A stretch of 12,306 nt of DNA from Clostridiales bacterium (GCA_024684665.1 JAIKWN010000276.1:1-12306); one strand, 5' to 3'. Numbered from the stretch's first letter, positions 1 through 7,722 are shown. Notes: generated by a model not told the origin, from the letters alone. Made by a program: numbers and translations.

Positions 1-2
1 GG

Positions 3-302
3 GCAATCATCTGGCGGACAAAGCACGACAGGCGGACTTTCGTACCGGAGGTGGATTTCCTGACGGCGCGGGGGCATGTCTCTGACGTCGTGACGAACCT
101 CTGCCATTTCACGATGTACGAAGGTGAGCTGATCCTTGAAAGCATCCATCCCGGACATACCATCGACGAGGTGGCGGCAAACACGGCGTTCCCGCTCAAA
201 TACTTCGAGATCCGGGAAACGCCCGCGCCGACAGAAGCGGAGCTTGCCGCCCTGCGCCGAATCGACCCGCTGGATTACCGGAATCTGGAATTTAAGGCGT
301 AA
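3..302 (+). CDS. CoA-transferase beta subunit, family I (3' fragment)
   Basis: This is the C-terminal part of a gene that begins before the window. The open frame runs from base 3 to the TAA at 300-302, about 99 residues. The pattern KHDRRTFVPEVDFLTARG, then VVTNLCHF, then SIHPGHTIDEVAANTAFPL, and a tail with PTEAELAALRRIDP, matches the end of family I CoA-transferase beta subunits (glutaconate or 3-oxoacid CoA-transferase type). These move CoA between an acyl-CoA and a free acid in the cytoplasm. The active-site glutamate region lies outside the window, so the substrate cannot be read. The gene ends 50 bases before mtnK on the same strand and could share its transcript. A GTG at 51 is internal to the conserved domain and is not a credible start. 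The family call is fairly sure, the substrate unknown. Confidence 0.8.
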   Translation, partial: AIIWRTKHDRRTFVPEVDFLTARGHVSDVVTNLCHFTMYEGELILESIHPGHTIDEVAANTAFPLKYFEIRETPAPTEAELAALRRIDPLDYRNLEFKA

Positions 303-352
303 CCAATGATCTTCATAACCAATAATCTTTACATAGAAAGGAAGTCTTGAAC

Positions 353-1567
353 ATGTCCCGTTATGACACCTATTTTCTCATGAAATGCGAAGACGTCGCA
401 GGATACGTGCAGGAGAAGTACCCCGGGCATTTTGCTCCGGACGCGATCCTCACCGTGAAAGAGATCGGTGACGGCAACCTGAACTACGTCTTCCGTGTCG
501 TCGAAGAGGCGACGGGCAAGTCCCTGATCGTGAAGCAGGCGGGCGAGGCGCTGCGCATCTCCGCCGAGATGCACGTATCCACCGACCGCAACCGCATCGA
601 AAGCGAGATCCTGACGCTGCAGGGCAAGTTCGCCCCCGGCCTCGTTCCTGTCATTTACGGGTATGACACCGTAATGTGCGCCTGCGTCATGGAGGACCTT
701 TCCGATCACGAGCTCATGCGCTATGCCCTTATGCGTCACGAGACCTTCCCGCAGTTCGCGGAGGACATCACGACCTATATGGTCAATACCCTCCTGCAGA
801 CCACGGACGTCGCCATGGAGCACAAGGAAAAGAAGGCCATGGTCAAGAGCTTCATCAATCCGGAGCTCTGCGAGATTACCGAGGATCTCGTGCTGACCGA
901 GCCTTACAACGACAACAAGGGCCGCAACAACGTGTATCCGCCGATGGCCGATTTTGTGAAGAAAGAGCTGTATGACGACGGGGCACTGGCCCTCGCGGTC
1001 GCGAAGCTGAAGTTCGAGTTTATGAACAACGCGCAGGCCCTGCTCCACGGTGACCTGCACACCGGCTCCATCTTCGTGAAGAAGGATTCCACCAAGGTGT
1101 TCGATCCGGAGTTCGCGTTCTACGGACCGATCGGCTACGACGTGGGCAACGTGATCGCAAACCTGATCTTCGCATGGAACAACGGCAGGGCCGCGGGCGA
1201 CGAGGCCTTCTGCGCCTGGATCCTCGAGACCATCGAGAAGACCGTGGATCTCTTCTGCAAGAAATTCCTCGACTGCTTTGACAAATGCGTGACCGACCGG
1301 ATGGCGAAGACCCCGGGTTTCCGGGAGTTCTATCTGGACAGCGTCCTCTCCGACACGGCGGCCTATACCGGAACGGAGCTGCACCGGCGCACCGTCGGTA
1401 TGGCGAACGTGAAGGACATTACGACGATCAAGGACGAGAAGGCACGCGTGCGTGCGGAAAAGATCAACATCCTGGCGGGCAAGGATTACATCCTGCATCG
1501 CGGCAGCTTCAAGACGGGCGCGGACTTTGTGGCCGCGGTGCTCCGCGCAGAAAAGGCTGCGGAGTAA
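353..1567 (+). CDS. mtnK: S-methyl-5-thioribose kinase (MtnK family), possibly 5-deoxyribose kinase
   Basis: A cytoplasmic ATP-dependent kinase of the methionine salvage pathway. MtnK phosphorylates C1 of 5-methylthioribose and in some organisms also accepts 5-deoxyribose. The 404-residue product has full family length. It shows the nucleotide-loop motif [11 protein letters not shown] (about residues 39-49), the lysine motif VKQAGE (60-65), the catalytic loop HGDLHTGSI with Asp234, and the metal-binding DPE motif (251-253) in [14 protein letters not shown]. The ATG at 353 is chosen because GAAAGGAAG (336-344) lies eight bases upstream. An in-frame TTG at 347 would be too close to that site. 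It is followed after 16 bases by mtnA, its usual pathway partner. Sitting at the head of a microcompartment operon is unusual and suggests catabolism of the sugar rather than methionine recovery. No later salvage genes (mtnB, C, D, W or X) are visible. Confidence 0.92.
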   Translation: MSRYDTYFLMKCEDVAGYVQEKYPGHFAPDAILTVKEIGDGNLNYVFRVVEEATGKSLIVKQAGEALRISAEMHVSTDRNRIESEILTLQGKFAPGLVPVIYGYDTVMCACVMEDLSDHELMRYALMRHETFPQFAEDITTYMVNTLLQTTDVAMEHKEKKAMVKSFINPELCEITEDLVLTEPYNDNKGRNNVYPPMADFVKKELYDDGALALAVAKLKFEFMNNAQALLHGDLHTGSIFVKKDSTKVFDPEFAFYGPIGYDVGNVIANLIFAWNNGRAAGDEAFCAWILETIEKTVDLFCKKFLDCFDKCVTDRMAKTPGFREFYLDSVLSDTAAYTGTELHRRTVGMANVKDITTIKDEKARVRAEKINILAGKDYILHRGSFKTGADFVAAVLRAEKAAE

Positions 1568-1583
1568 GAGAGGAGGCTTTCCC

Positions 1584-2681
1584 ATGGCGGAACGGCGCAA
1601 CATCATGACCTATGAGACAATCTCGCTGGACGAAGCGGAGCGCGCGATCGTATTCCCGGATCAGACGCTGCTTCCCGGCGAGGTGAAGATCCTGCACCTG
1701 ACGCAGCAGAAGGATATATGGAACGCGATTTACCTGCTGAAGGTCCGCGGCGCGCCTGCCATCGGCGTGGCGGCGGCTTTCGGCGTGTATCTCGCCGCGC
1801 TTGAGATCGAAACGGAGGATTACGCGGAGTTCGCCGCGAAATTCCACGAAGCGAAGGAGTACCTGAATTCCGCGCGGCCGACGGCGGTGAACCTCTCCTG
1901 GGCACTTGAGCGCATGGAAAAGGTCGTAAGGGAAAACAGTGACAAGGCGGTCGAGGAGATCAAGGAACTCCTGCACAAGGAGTGCGTCGCGATCAAGGAC
2001 GAGGACGTGTGGATGTGCAGGATGATCGGCGAATATGGCCTCACCCTCATCAAGGATGGCGACGGCATCCTGACCCACTGCAACGCGGGCCAGCTTGCCA
2101 CCTCCAAATATGGCACGGCCCTCGCACCCATCCATCTCGGGCGGGAGAGGGGCATGAACTTCCGCGTCTTCACGGATGAAACCCGACCCCTGCTCCAGGG
2201 CGCGCGCCTCTCGGCGTTCGAACTGCAGGAGGACGGCGTGGACACGACGGTCATCTGCGACAACATGGCCTCCCAGGTCATGAAGAACGGCTGGGTGAAC
2301 GCGGTGTTCGTCGGCTGCGACCGTGTGGCGGCGAACGGTGACGCTTGCAACAAGATCGGCACCTCCGGCGTTGCGATCCTTGCGAAGTACTACGGTATCC
2401 CGTTCTATGTTCTCGGCCCCACTTCCACGATTGATATGAGCATCGAGAAGGGCGAGGACATCACGATCGAGCAGCGCCCGGCTGAGGAAGTCACCGAGAT
2501 GTGGTACAAGAAGCGCATGGCGCCCGAGGGAGTCAAGGTTTACAACCCGGCCTTCGATTTCGCGGACCACGAACTGATCGCAGGCATCGTGACCGAATAC
2601 GGCATCGCCCGCCCGCCCTACACTGAGAGCCTGAAGGAAATCTTCCGCAAAAAAGCCGAGGCGGAAGCGAAGAAGAAATAA
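1584..2681 (+). CDS. mtnA: S-methyl-5-thioribose-1-phosphate isomerase (MtnA)
   Basis: This enzyme converts the aldose 5-methylthioribose 1-phosphate (or 5-deoxyribose 1-phosphate) to the 1-phosphoketose. The 365-residue protein belongs to the MtnA/eIF2B-alpha-like family. It has the RGAPAIG motif (residues 55-61), [10 protein letters not shown] with catalytic Cys166, and [11 protein letters not shown] with catalytic Asp246. These correspond to Cys160 and Asp240 of the well-studied Bacillus enzyme, and the C-terminal half is intact. The start at 1584 is set by AGGAGG at 1571-1576, seven bases upstream; reading further upstream would run into mtnK. It is the second gene of the cluster, directly after mtnK. 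Family members also accept 5-deoxyribose 1-phosphate, so sequence alone cannot separate methylthioribose use from 5-deoxyribose use. It is followed by a strong hairpin and then the microcompartment genes. Confidence 0.94.
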   Translation: MAERRNIMTYETISLDEAERAIVFPDQTLLPGEVKILHLTQQKDIWNAIYLLKVRGAPAIGVAAAFGVYLAALEIETEDYAEFAAKFHEAKEYLNSARPTAVNLSWALERMEKVVRENSDKAVEEIKELLHKECVAIKDEDVWMCRMIGEYGLTLIKDGDGILTHCNAGQLATSKYGTALAPIHLGRERGMNFRVFTDETRPLLQGARLSAFELQEDGVDTTVICDNMASQVMKNGWVNAVFVGCDRVAANGDACNKIGTSGVAILAKYYGIPFYVLGPTSTIDMSIEKGEDITIEQRPAEEVTEMWYKKRMAPEGVKVYNPAFDFADHELIAGIVTEYGIARPPYTESLKEIFRKKAEAEAKKK

Positions 2682-2693
2682 GATCCTTTCCAT

Positions 2694-2720
2694 CCCTCCG
2701 GGGGAACGTCCCCCGGAGGG
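2694..2720 (+). other. Perfect 12-bp inverted repeat (RNA hairpin) between mtnA and pduL
   Basis: The arms CCCTCCGGGGGA (2694-2705) and TCCCCCGGAGGG (2709-2720) are exact reverse complements around the three-base loop ACG. The element starts 12 bases after the mtnA stop. No run of T follows (next bases GGCGACAGGG), so it lacks the second half of a standard intrinsic terminator. It could be a partial terminator, an mRNA 3'-end stabiliser, or a processing site that lets mtnK-mtnA and the shell/enzyme genes be expressed at different levels. The structure is certain; its role is inferred. Confidence 0.7.
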
Positions 2721-2754
2721 GGCGACAGGGAGGAAGCTGCCAGATAAGATAAAG

Positions 2755-2760
2755 AGGAGG
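2755..2760 (+). promoter_or_regulatory. Ribosome-binding site that fixes the pduL start
   Basis: AGGAGG lies one base before an ATG at 2762 and seven bases before a second in-frame ATG at 2768. Only the second has workable spacing, so the protein should begin MNEKEL rather than MSMNEKEL. Confidence 0.75.
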
Positions 2761-2767
2761 AATGTCG

Positions 2768-3712
2768 ATGAACGAAAAAGAGCTTCGCGACGCCGTTCAG
2801 CGCGTTATCCTGACGGAGCTTGCGCGGCTGGGCGAGGCCTTCGTGCCCGTCTCCTCCTCGAATCACCACATCCATCTTTCGCAGGCGGACGTGGAAGCCC
2901 TCTTCGGTGCTGGACACAGGCTGACGGGGATACGCGATCTCGTACAGCCCGGGCAGTTCGCCTGCGAGGAGCAGGTGGTCATCGAGACCCCAAAGGGGAA
3001 GATGAAACTCCGCGTGGTCGGCCCCGCGAGGAAAGAGACGCAGATCGAGCTTTCCCGGACGGACGCGTTCAAACTGGGGCTGAAACCGCCGCTGCGCATG
3101 TCCGGAAACCTTGCGGGCAGTCCCGGTTGCGTCATTACAAACGGAGAGAAACGGATCGAGATCCGGCAGGGCGTCATTATTGCGGCGCGGCATCTGCATC
3201 TCTCCCCGGACGAAGCGGCGGCCTATGACCTCCGCGACGGGGACGTCGTTTCCCTGAAATTCGAGGGGGAGCGCGGGGGGATCCTGGATAACGTGATCGT
3301 GCGCAGCGGGGAGGGACACCGGCTGGAAGCGCACATCGATACGGACGAGGCGAACGCCTTCTTCCTGCGGGACGGGCAGCTCTGCCGTGTGATCCGGAAC
3401 GGTGCCGATTCCGGCGACGCGAAGCTGACGCGGACGCTTTCCGCGCTCCTCAGCCAGCAGGGAGCCGGAACGCAGCCGGCGATACCGCAGCCTCCCGCAT
3501 CGCAGCCCGCACCGGCGCCGCAGCCCGAGAAGAAGCGGGAGACCATGCTGGATCTTTCAAGGGAACCGCGGCGGCTCATCACAGAAGACGACGTCCGGCA
3601 GGCGGCACTTTCCGGCTACAGGATCATCCGGTACGCAAAGGACGCGATCTGGACGCCGCTGGCACGGGACACGGCCTATGAAAAGGGCATCGAAACGGCG
3701 GAAGCGCTCTGA
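2768..3712 (+). CDS. pduL: PduL-type phosphate acyltransferase with an extra C-terminal EutQ-N-like module
   Basis: PduL moves an acyl group from CoA to phosphate, recycling CoA inside the microcompartment. The core (about residues 25-212) carries the zinc-binding histidine motifs SNHHIHLS (His34, His36), ARHLHLS (His142, His144) and AHIDTDEANAF (His189). Residues 2-21 form an amphipathic helix like known PduL encapsulation peptides. The protein has 314 residues against about 210 for typical PduL. The extra part is a Pro/Ala/Gln-rich linker (about 231-255) and a segment with LITEDDVR (270-277) and TPLARDTAYEKGIE (296-309). That segment resembles the N-terminal stretch of EutQ and, more weakly, of EutT. 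The pduP gene follows after 25 bases. Acetyl or propionyl groups, or methylthioacetyl if methylthioribose is the feedstock, are plausible substrates. The PduL call is firm; the meaning of the extra module is inferred. Confidence 0.92.
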   Translation: MNEKELRDAVQRVILTELARLGEAFVPVSSSNHHIHLSQADVEALFGAGHRLTGIRDLVQPGQFACEEQVVIETPKGKMKLRVVGPARKETQIELSRTDAFKLGLKPPLRMSGNLAGSPGCVITNGEKRIEIRQGVIIAARHLHLSPDEAAAYDLRDGDVVSLKFEGERGGILDNVIVRSGEGHRLEAHIDTDEANAFFLRDGQLCRVIRNGADSGDAKLTRTLSALLSQQGAGTQPAIPQPPASQPAPAPQPEKKRETMLDLSREPRRLITEDDVRQAALSGYRIIRYAKDAIWTPLARDTAYEKGIETAEAL

Positions 3713-3737
3713 ATGAAGAAGTAATGAGGATACGAAG

Positions 3738-5168
3738 ATGGCAATGACAGAACAGCAAATCCGGGCAATCACGGAGGAGATCGTAAGGCGTCTGGCGGGG
3801 GAACAGGGCATTGCGTCCGTAGCGGCGCCGCCTGCTCCATCGGGCGGAACGGGGCGCTGGCTCTGCGACACGGCGGAGGAGGCGATCGCAAACGCCAAGG
3901 CCGCCCAGAAGGAGCTGGCCGACATGACCCTCGAAAAGCGGGGGGAACTTGTCGCGGCGATGCGCAAGGCCGGAATCGACAACGCCGAATACCTGGCGCG
4001 CCTCGCGAATGAAGAGACCGGCTACGGCAGAGTCGAGGACAAGATCCAGAAGAACCTCCTTGTCAGCCGGAGGACGCCGGGCATCGAGGACCTTACGACC
4101 CGTTGCGAGACCGGCGACAAGGGCATGATGATGATTGAAATGGCGCCCTTCGGGGTTATCGGTTCCATCACGCCCTCCACGAACCCTACTTCCACCGTCA
4201 TCAACAACTGCATCAGCATGATCGCGGCGGGCAACGCGGTGGTCTTCAATCCACATCCGGCGGCGAAGCGGGCCTCCCAGGAGGCCATGCGGCTGATGGT
4301 GGAAGCCATTGTTTCCGCCGGCGGCCCCAGGACGCTCGTCACTACCGTGAAGGAGCCGACGCTGGAATCCGGACAGGCGATCATGACGCATAAGGATATT
4401 CCACTGCTCTCCATCACGGGCGGCGAAGCCGTCGTGAAGGTCGCCATGAAGACCGGCAAAAAGGTCATCGCGGCCGGCCCCGGCAATCCCCCGGTCATCG
4501 TCGATGATACGGCGGACATCCCGGAGGCGGCAAAGCGTATCGTGGCAGGCGCGTCCTTTGACAACAACGTGCTGTGCATCGCGGAAAAAGAAGTCTTCGT
4601 CTTCGACAGCGTCTGCGACGCCCTGATGCGGGAGATGGAGAGAAACAACTGCGTCCGCATCTCCGGCGCGGATATCGACCGCGTACTTGCCGCGACCCTC
4701 ATTCAGAAGGACGGAAAATACGTCATCAACCGCAAGATGGTCGGGCGGAACGCGGGGGTTATCCTGCAGGCGGCGGGCGTGCCCTTTACCGGTGATCCGC
4801 GTCTCGTTATCTGCGAGGTGGACCGGAACCATCCCTTCGTCATGACGGAGATGCTGATGCCGGTCCTTGCCATCGTGCGCGTCCGTACGATCGACGAGGC
4901 GATCGAAGAAGCCTACCGGGCAGAGCAGGGCTGCAAGCATTCGGCGATGATCCATTCCACGAATGTGCACAACATGAGCCGGGCGGCCAGGAGGCTGAAC
5001 ACGACGATCTTCGTCAAGAACTCCTCCAGCTTTTCCGGCCTCGGTTTCGACGGAGAGGGGTATACGACGATGACCATCGCCACCCCGACCGGCGAAGGCG
5101 TGACCAGCGCGAGATCTTTCACGCGCCTGCGCCGCTGCGTGCTGTACGGGGATTTCCGGATCTGCTGA
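3738..5168 (+). CDS. pduP: CoA-acylating aldehyde dehydrogenase (PduP/EutE family), BMC-targeted
   Basis: This is the signature enzyme of the compartment. It oxidises an aldehyde with NAD+ and CoA to an acyl-CoA. The 476-residue protein has the aldehyde dehydrogenase fold motifs PFGVIGSITPSTNPT (137-151), GNAVVFNPHP (165-174) and SITGGEAVV (225-233), and the catalytic Cys280 in FDNNVLCIAEKE. Residues 4-20 (TEQQIRAITEEIVRRLA) form a short amphipathic helix, followed by an Ala/Pro/Gly-rich linker to about residue 38. That is the usual layout of an N-terminal encapsulation peptide. GAGGA at 3727-3730 region supports the ATG at 3738. The neighbours pduL and pduS are its expected partners for CoA and redox recycling. 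The natural aldehyde is not readable from sequence; the mtnK-mtnA context suggests acetaldehyde or 2-methylthioacetaldehyde. No diol dehydratase or ethanolamine lyase that would make another aldehyde is visible. Confidence 0.95.
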   Translation: MAMTEQQIRAITEEIVRRLAGEQGIASVAAPPAPSGGTGRWLCDTAEEAIANAKAAQKELADMTLEKRGELVAAMRKAGIDNAEYLARLANEETGYGRVEDKIQKNLLVSRRTPGIEDLTTRCETGDKGMMMIEMAPFGVIGSITPSTNPTSTVINNCISMIAAGNAVVFNPHPAAKRASQEAMRLMVEAIVSAGGPRTLVTTVKEPTLESGQAIMTHKDIPLLSITGGEAVVKVAMKTGKKVIAAGPGNPPVIVDDTADIPEAAKRIVAGASFDNNVLCIAEKEVFVFDSVCDALMREMERNNCVRISGADIDRVLAATLIQKDGKYVINRKMVGRNAGVILQAAGVPFTGDPRLVICEVDRNHPFVMTEMLMPVLAIVRVRTIDEAIEEAYRAEQGCKHSAMIHSTNVHNMSRAARRLNTTIFVKNSSSFSGLGFDGEGYTTMTIATPTGEGVTSARSFTRLRRCVLYGDFRIC

Positions 5169-5188
5169 CCTGAGAGGATGAAAGACCC

Positions 5189-6520
5189 ATGAACATTCGC
5201 GAGAAGGTGCGGCTGGCCGGGGTCGTGGGCGCCGGCGGGGCCGGCTTCCCGACCCATGCGAAGCTCTCCGGACGGGCGGAACTGGTCATCGCCAACGGGG
5301 CGGAGTGCGAGCCGCTCCTGCGCTGCGACCGCCTCCTCATGGAGCGGGAGGCGGAGCGCATCGTGCGCGGGCTGGAACTGGCGATGGAGGCCACGGAGGC
5401 AAAACGCGGCGTCATCGCCACGAAGGCCCACTATGAAAAGGCGGCGGAAGCGATGGCCCGCGCGATTGCCGGACATCCCAATCTGTCCCTGCATCTGATG
5501 GAAGCCTATTACCCTTCCGGAGATGAAAAGTCCATCGTCTATGAGGTAACGGGCAGGGTGGTGAAAAGCGGACAGCTGCCGCTGGACGAGGGATGCGTAG
5601 TGTCGAACGTGGCAACCCTCGCGCAGGTGGCGGATGCTTGCGAGGGGAAACCCGTGACCCGGCGGGCCGTGACCGTGGGCGGAGCGGTTCCGGATCCGGT
5701 TACGCTGTCCGTTCCCATCGGAACCGCCATGCGTGAGGTCATCGCGCATTCCGGTTTTTCCGGAAGGGAAGAGGACTATGCGCTTATCGTCGGGGGTCCC
5801 TGTATGGGGCGGCTTGAAACAGACTGGGGCGCGCCGGTCACGAAGACTACGGGTGGCCTGCTGCTCTTCCCGAAGAACCATCCGATGATCCTCCGGAGGA
5901 CCCAGACCCCGGAGCGCATGCTGAAGATCGCCAGGGCGGTCTGCTGCCAGTGCAGCCAGTGCACGCAGCTCTGCCCCCGGAACGCCCTTGGGCTCGGAGC
6001 ACAGCCCCACAAGGCCATGCGGGCCATGACGACGGGCAACGGCATGCTGCTGGGCGGCCCGGAGGCGATTCTGGGATGCTCTTCCTGTGGCCTGTGCACG
6101 AATTATGCCTGCCCGATGGGGCTTGCCCCCTCGGAGGTCATGGCACTCTATAAGCAGGCGCTGGGCGCGGCGGGCATCCGGCCCGCTCCGGAGGCGGAAA
6201 TCCGGGTGGATCCATTCCTCGAATACAAACGGGTGCCGACCGGAAGGCTGATCGCCCGCATGGGTCTTGCGAAGTACGACCGGGACGCGCCCTGGCAGGC
6301 GGAACCGGTGAAGCCCGAGAAGGTGGTGATCCCGCTCCGGCAGCATATCGGAAAGGCAGCGGAACCCGCTGTACGTACGGGTGACACGGTGCAAGAGGGG
6401 AACGTGATTGGGAAAATACCGGCCAAAGCCCTTTCTGCCCGGGTACATGCCTCCATATCAGGTCGGGTGACAAGGGTCACCGAAGGAGAAATCGAAATTA
6501 CGGGAGGTGAGGCTGTATGA
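5189..6520 (+). CDS. pduS: PduS/RnfC-like Fe-S flavoprotein (NADH-linked electron carrier)
   Basis: A 443-residue protein of the PduS/RnfC family. It begins with a Gly-rich segment GVVGAGGAGFPTHAKL (11-26) and IANGAECEPLL (34-44), typical of the FMN/NADH-binding region. Two 4Fe-4S motifs follow: Cys252, 255, 258 and 262 (C-x2-C-x2-C-x3-CP), and Cys297, 300, 303 and 308 (C-x2-C-x2-C-x4-CP). The C-terminus (about 370-440) looks like the beta-barrel sandwich domain seen in RnfC. In PDU compartments PduS reduces cobalamin and contacts the Fe-S shell protein PduT. Here a pduT-like gene overlaps it by four bases (ATGA), but no cobalamin enzyme or adenosyltransferase is visible. A general role in oxidising NADH and passing electrons to the shell is therefore more likely. 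A gagagga site at 5172-5178 precedes the start. Confidence 0.9.
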   Translation: MNIREKVRLAGVVGAGGAGFPTHAKLSGRAELVIANGAECEPLLRCDRLLMEREAERIVRGLELAMEATEAKRGVIATKAHYEKAAEAMARAIAGHPNLSLHLMEAYYPSGDEKSIVYEVTGRVVKSGQLPLDEGCVVSNVATLAQVADACEGKPVTRRAVTVGGAVPDPVTLSVPIGTAMREVIAHSGFSGREEDYALIVGGPCMGRLETDWGAPVTKTTGGLLLFPKNHPMILRRTQTPERMLKIARAVCCQCSQCTQLCPRNALGLGAQPHKAMRAMTTGNGMLLGGPEAILGCSSCGLCTNYACPMGLAPSEVMALYKQALGAAGIRPAPEAEIRVDPFLEYKRVPTGRLIARMGLAKYDRDAPWQAEPVKPEKVVIPLRQHIGKAAEPAVRTGDTVQEGNVIGKIPAKALSARVHASISGRVTRVTEGEIEITGGEAV

Positions 6521-7062
6521 CGGCGATCGGCGCGGTGGAGACCCTCTCCATTCCCATGGGAATCCTTGCCGGGGATCTCATGCTGAAGACTGCGGAAGTG
6601 AACCTGATTGCGGCGCAGACCTCCTGCCCCGGCAAGTATATCGTCCTTATCAGCGGTGAAGTGGCAGCCGTCCGCTCTTCGGTGGAGGCCGGAAAGGCAG
6701 CTGCGGGGCAGACGCTTGTCGACAGCCTCCTCATCCCGAACGTGGACGAGCGGGTAGTTGCCGCGATGGCGGGCGCATGCCCGCTGGATTGGGCAGAAGC
6801 CGTCGGCGTCCTTGAGACTTTCTCACTCGCGAGTTCCATCAACGCGGCGGACGCGATGGTAAAAGCAGCGGATGTGGAACTCATCGAGGTGCGCCTGGGG
6901 CGTGGTATGGGCGGCAAGTCCTTCGTCATCGTGACGGGAGAGGTGGCCGCGGTGGAATCCTCTGTCCGCGCGGCGGAGGCGCTCGAAAACCTGGCGGGCA
7001 TGATCGCGTCCAGGGTCGTCATCCCCTCGCCCCATCCGGATCTGGTGCGGGCGCTGTTATAA
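6517..7062 (+). CDS. pduT: Tandem-domain BMC shell protein (BMC-T), PduT-like with Fe-S pore cysteine
   Basis: This 181-residue shell protein has two BMC domains in tandem (about residues 3-85 and 95-178). It should form a pseudohexameric trimer in the shell facet. The first domain carries Cys37 in the pore-loop motif TSCPGKYIV. This corresponds to the cysteine (Cys38 in Salmonella PduT) that binds a 4Fe-4S cluster at the trimer axis. The second domain starts [24 protein letters not shown] and has [13 protein letters not shown]. The start codon overlaps the pduS stop as ATGA, which implies translational coupling and fits a PduS-PduT electron-transfer pair. Family identity is clear. Cluster binding is inferred from the conserved cysteine and the gene pairing. 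Confidence 0.93.
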   Translation: MTAIGAVETLSIPMGILAGDLMLKTAEVNLIAAQTSCPGKYIVLISGEVAAVRSSVEAGKAAAGQTLVDSLLIPNVDERVVAAMAGACPLDWAEAVGVLETFSLASSINAADAMVKAADVELIEVRLGRGMGGKSFVIVTGEVAAVESSVRAAEALENLAGMIASRVVIPSPHPDLVRALL

Positions 7063-7091
7063 AACAATCTCTCAGTAAAGGAGAAGCTGTT

Positions 7092-7382
7092 ATGAAAGAA
7101 GCATTGGGCATGATCGAAACGCGGGGCCTGGTGGGCTCCATCGAGGCAGCGGACGCGATGGTAAAGGCTGCCAACGTCCATCTGATTGGCAAAGAACACA
7201 TCGGCGGCGGCCTTGTGACCGTGATGGTACGGGGCGACGTCGGCGCAGTGAAAGCAGCTGTGGAGGCCGGCGGCGCTGCGGCAAAGCGTGTGGGTGAGCT
7301 GATCTCCGTACACGTGATTCCGCGTCCTCACGGCGATGTGGAGGAAATTCTCCCTACCGTACCGGAAGCCAAGCAGGACTGA
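7092..7382 (+). CDS. eutM: BMC-H hexameric shell protein, copy 1 (EutM/PduA-like)
   Basis: A 96-residue single BMC-domain protein that builds the hexagonal facets of the shell. It has the classic signatures [29 protein letters not shown], the pore loop [14 protein letters not shown] and the end motif [18 protein letters not shown]. The IGGGL pore loop and the [15 protein letters not shown] segment are closer to EutM than to PduA, which has IGSGL. It keeps a 10-residue tail after the domain (TVPEAKQD region) that copy 2 lacks. AAAGGAG at 7077-7083 sits eight bases before the ATG. About 93 percent of the 85-residue core is identical to the next shell gene, so the two arose by tandem duplication. 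Confidence 0.96.
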   Translation: MKEALGMIETRGLVGSIEAADAMVKAANVHLIGKEHIGGGLVTVMVRGDVGAVKAAVEAGGAAAKRVGELISVHVIPRPHGDVEEILPTVPEAKQD

Positions 7383-7713
7383 CGGACGATCTTTCCGTAA
7401 CCCTACAGAAGATTAACATAGAGGCAAAACCGAAAGGAGAACAGGTATGGAAAAGCAGGCATTAGGCATGGTTGAAACGCGGGGCCTGGTGGGCTCCATT
7501 GAGGCGGCAGATGCGATGGTGAAGGCAGCTAACGTCCATCTGATCGGTAAGGTGCATGTGGGCGGCGGCCTCGTAACCGTAATGGTGCGTGGCGATGTCG
7601 GCGCAGTAAAGGCCTCCGTGGAGGCTGGCGGCGCTGCGGCAAAGCGGGTCGGCGAACTGATCTCCGTGCACGTGATTCCGCGTCCCCACGACGATGTGGA
7701 GGCCATTCTGCCG
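7101..7713 (+). repeat. Tandem duplication of the BMC-H gene (7101-7355 and 7459-7713)
   Basis: The two 255-base coding segments align without gaps at an offset of 358 bases. Counting the translations gives 79 identical residues of 85. Many codons differ silently, so the duplication is not very recent. The 64-base spacer (7383-7446) does not repeat the spacer before copy 1, apart from a similar AAAGGAGAA ribosome-binding site. Confidence 0.85.
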
Positions 7714-7722
7714 AAACTCTGA
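7447..7722 (+). CDS. eutM: BMC-H hexameric shell protein, copy 2 (EutM/PduA-like)
   Basis: The second single BMC-domain facet protein, 91 residues. It matches copy 1 except for a few changes: Ile to Val in GMVETRG, Glu to Val and Ile to Val just before the pore glycines (VHVGGGL instead of EHIGGGL), Ala to Ser in VKASVEAG, and Gly to Asp and Glu to Ala near the end. It stops at ILPKL without the longer tail of copy 1. The Glu/Val difference lies beside the pore loop and removes a charge, so the two hexamers could differ in pore selectivity, or mix. CGAAAGGAGAA precedes the ATG. fucU follows after 31 bases. Confidence 0.96.
   Translation: MEKQALGMVETRGLVGSIEAADAMVKAANVHLIGKVHVGGGLVTVMVRGDVGAVKASVEAGGAAAKRVGELISVHVIPRPHDDVEAILPKL

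Noticed and set aside
329..1606. Long open frame on the minus strand opposite mtnK
   Set aside because: It mirrors mtnK in a GC-rich gene, has no ribosome-binding site or recognisable domain, and the plus strand has intact catalytic motifs.
3713..3724. Four-codon mini-frame (ATG AAG AAG TAA) between pduL and pduP
   Set aside because: Chance ATG directly after a stop codon; no ribosome-binding site of its own and no sign of a leader-peptide attenuator.
4913..6448. Open frame of over 500 codons on the minus strand opposite pduS
   Set aside because: Codon-phase shadow of the PduS gene. Composition is His/Arg/Gly-rich with no family match, while the plus strand shows clear Fe-S motifs.
7382..7398. 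Inverted repeat ACGGA / TCCGT after the first BMC-H gene
   Set aside because: Only five base pairs with a seven-base loop; too weak to call a terminator or operator.
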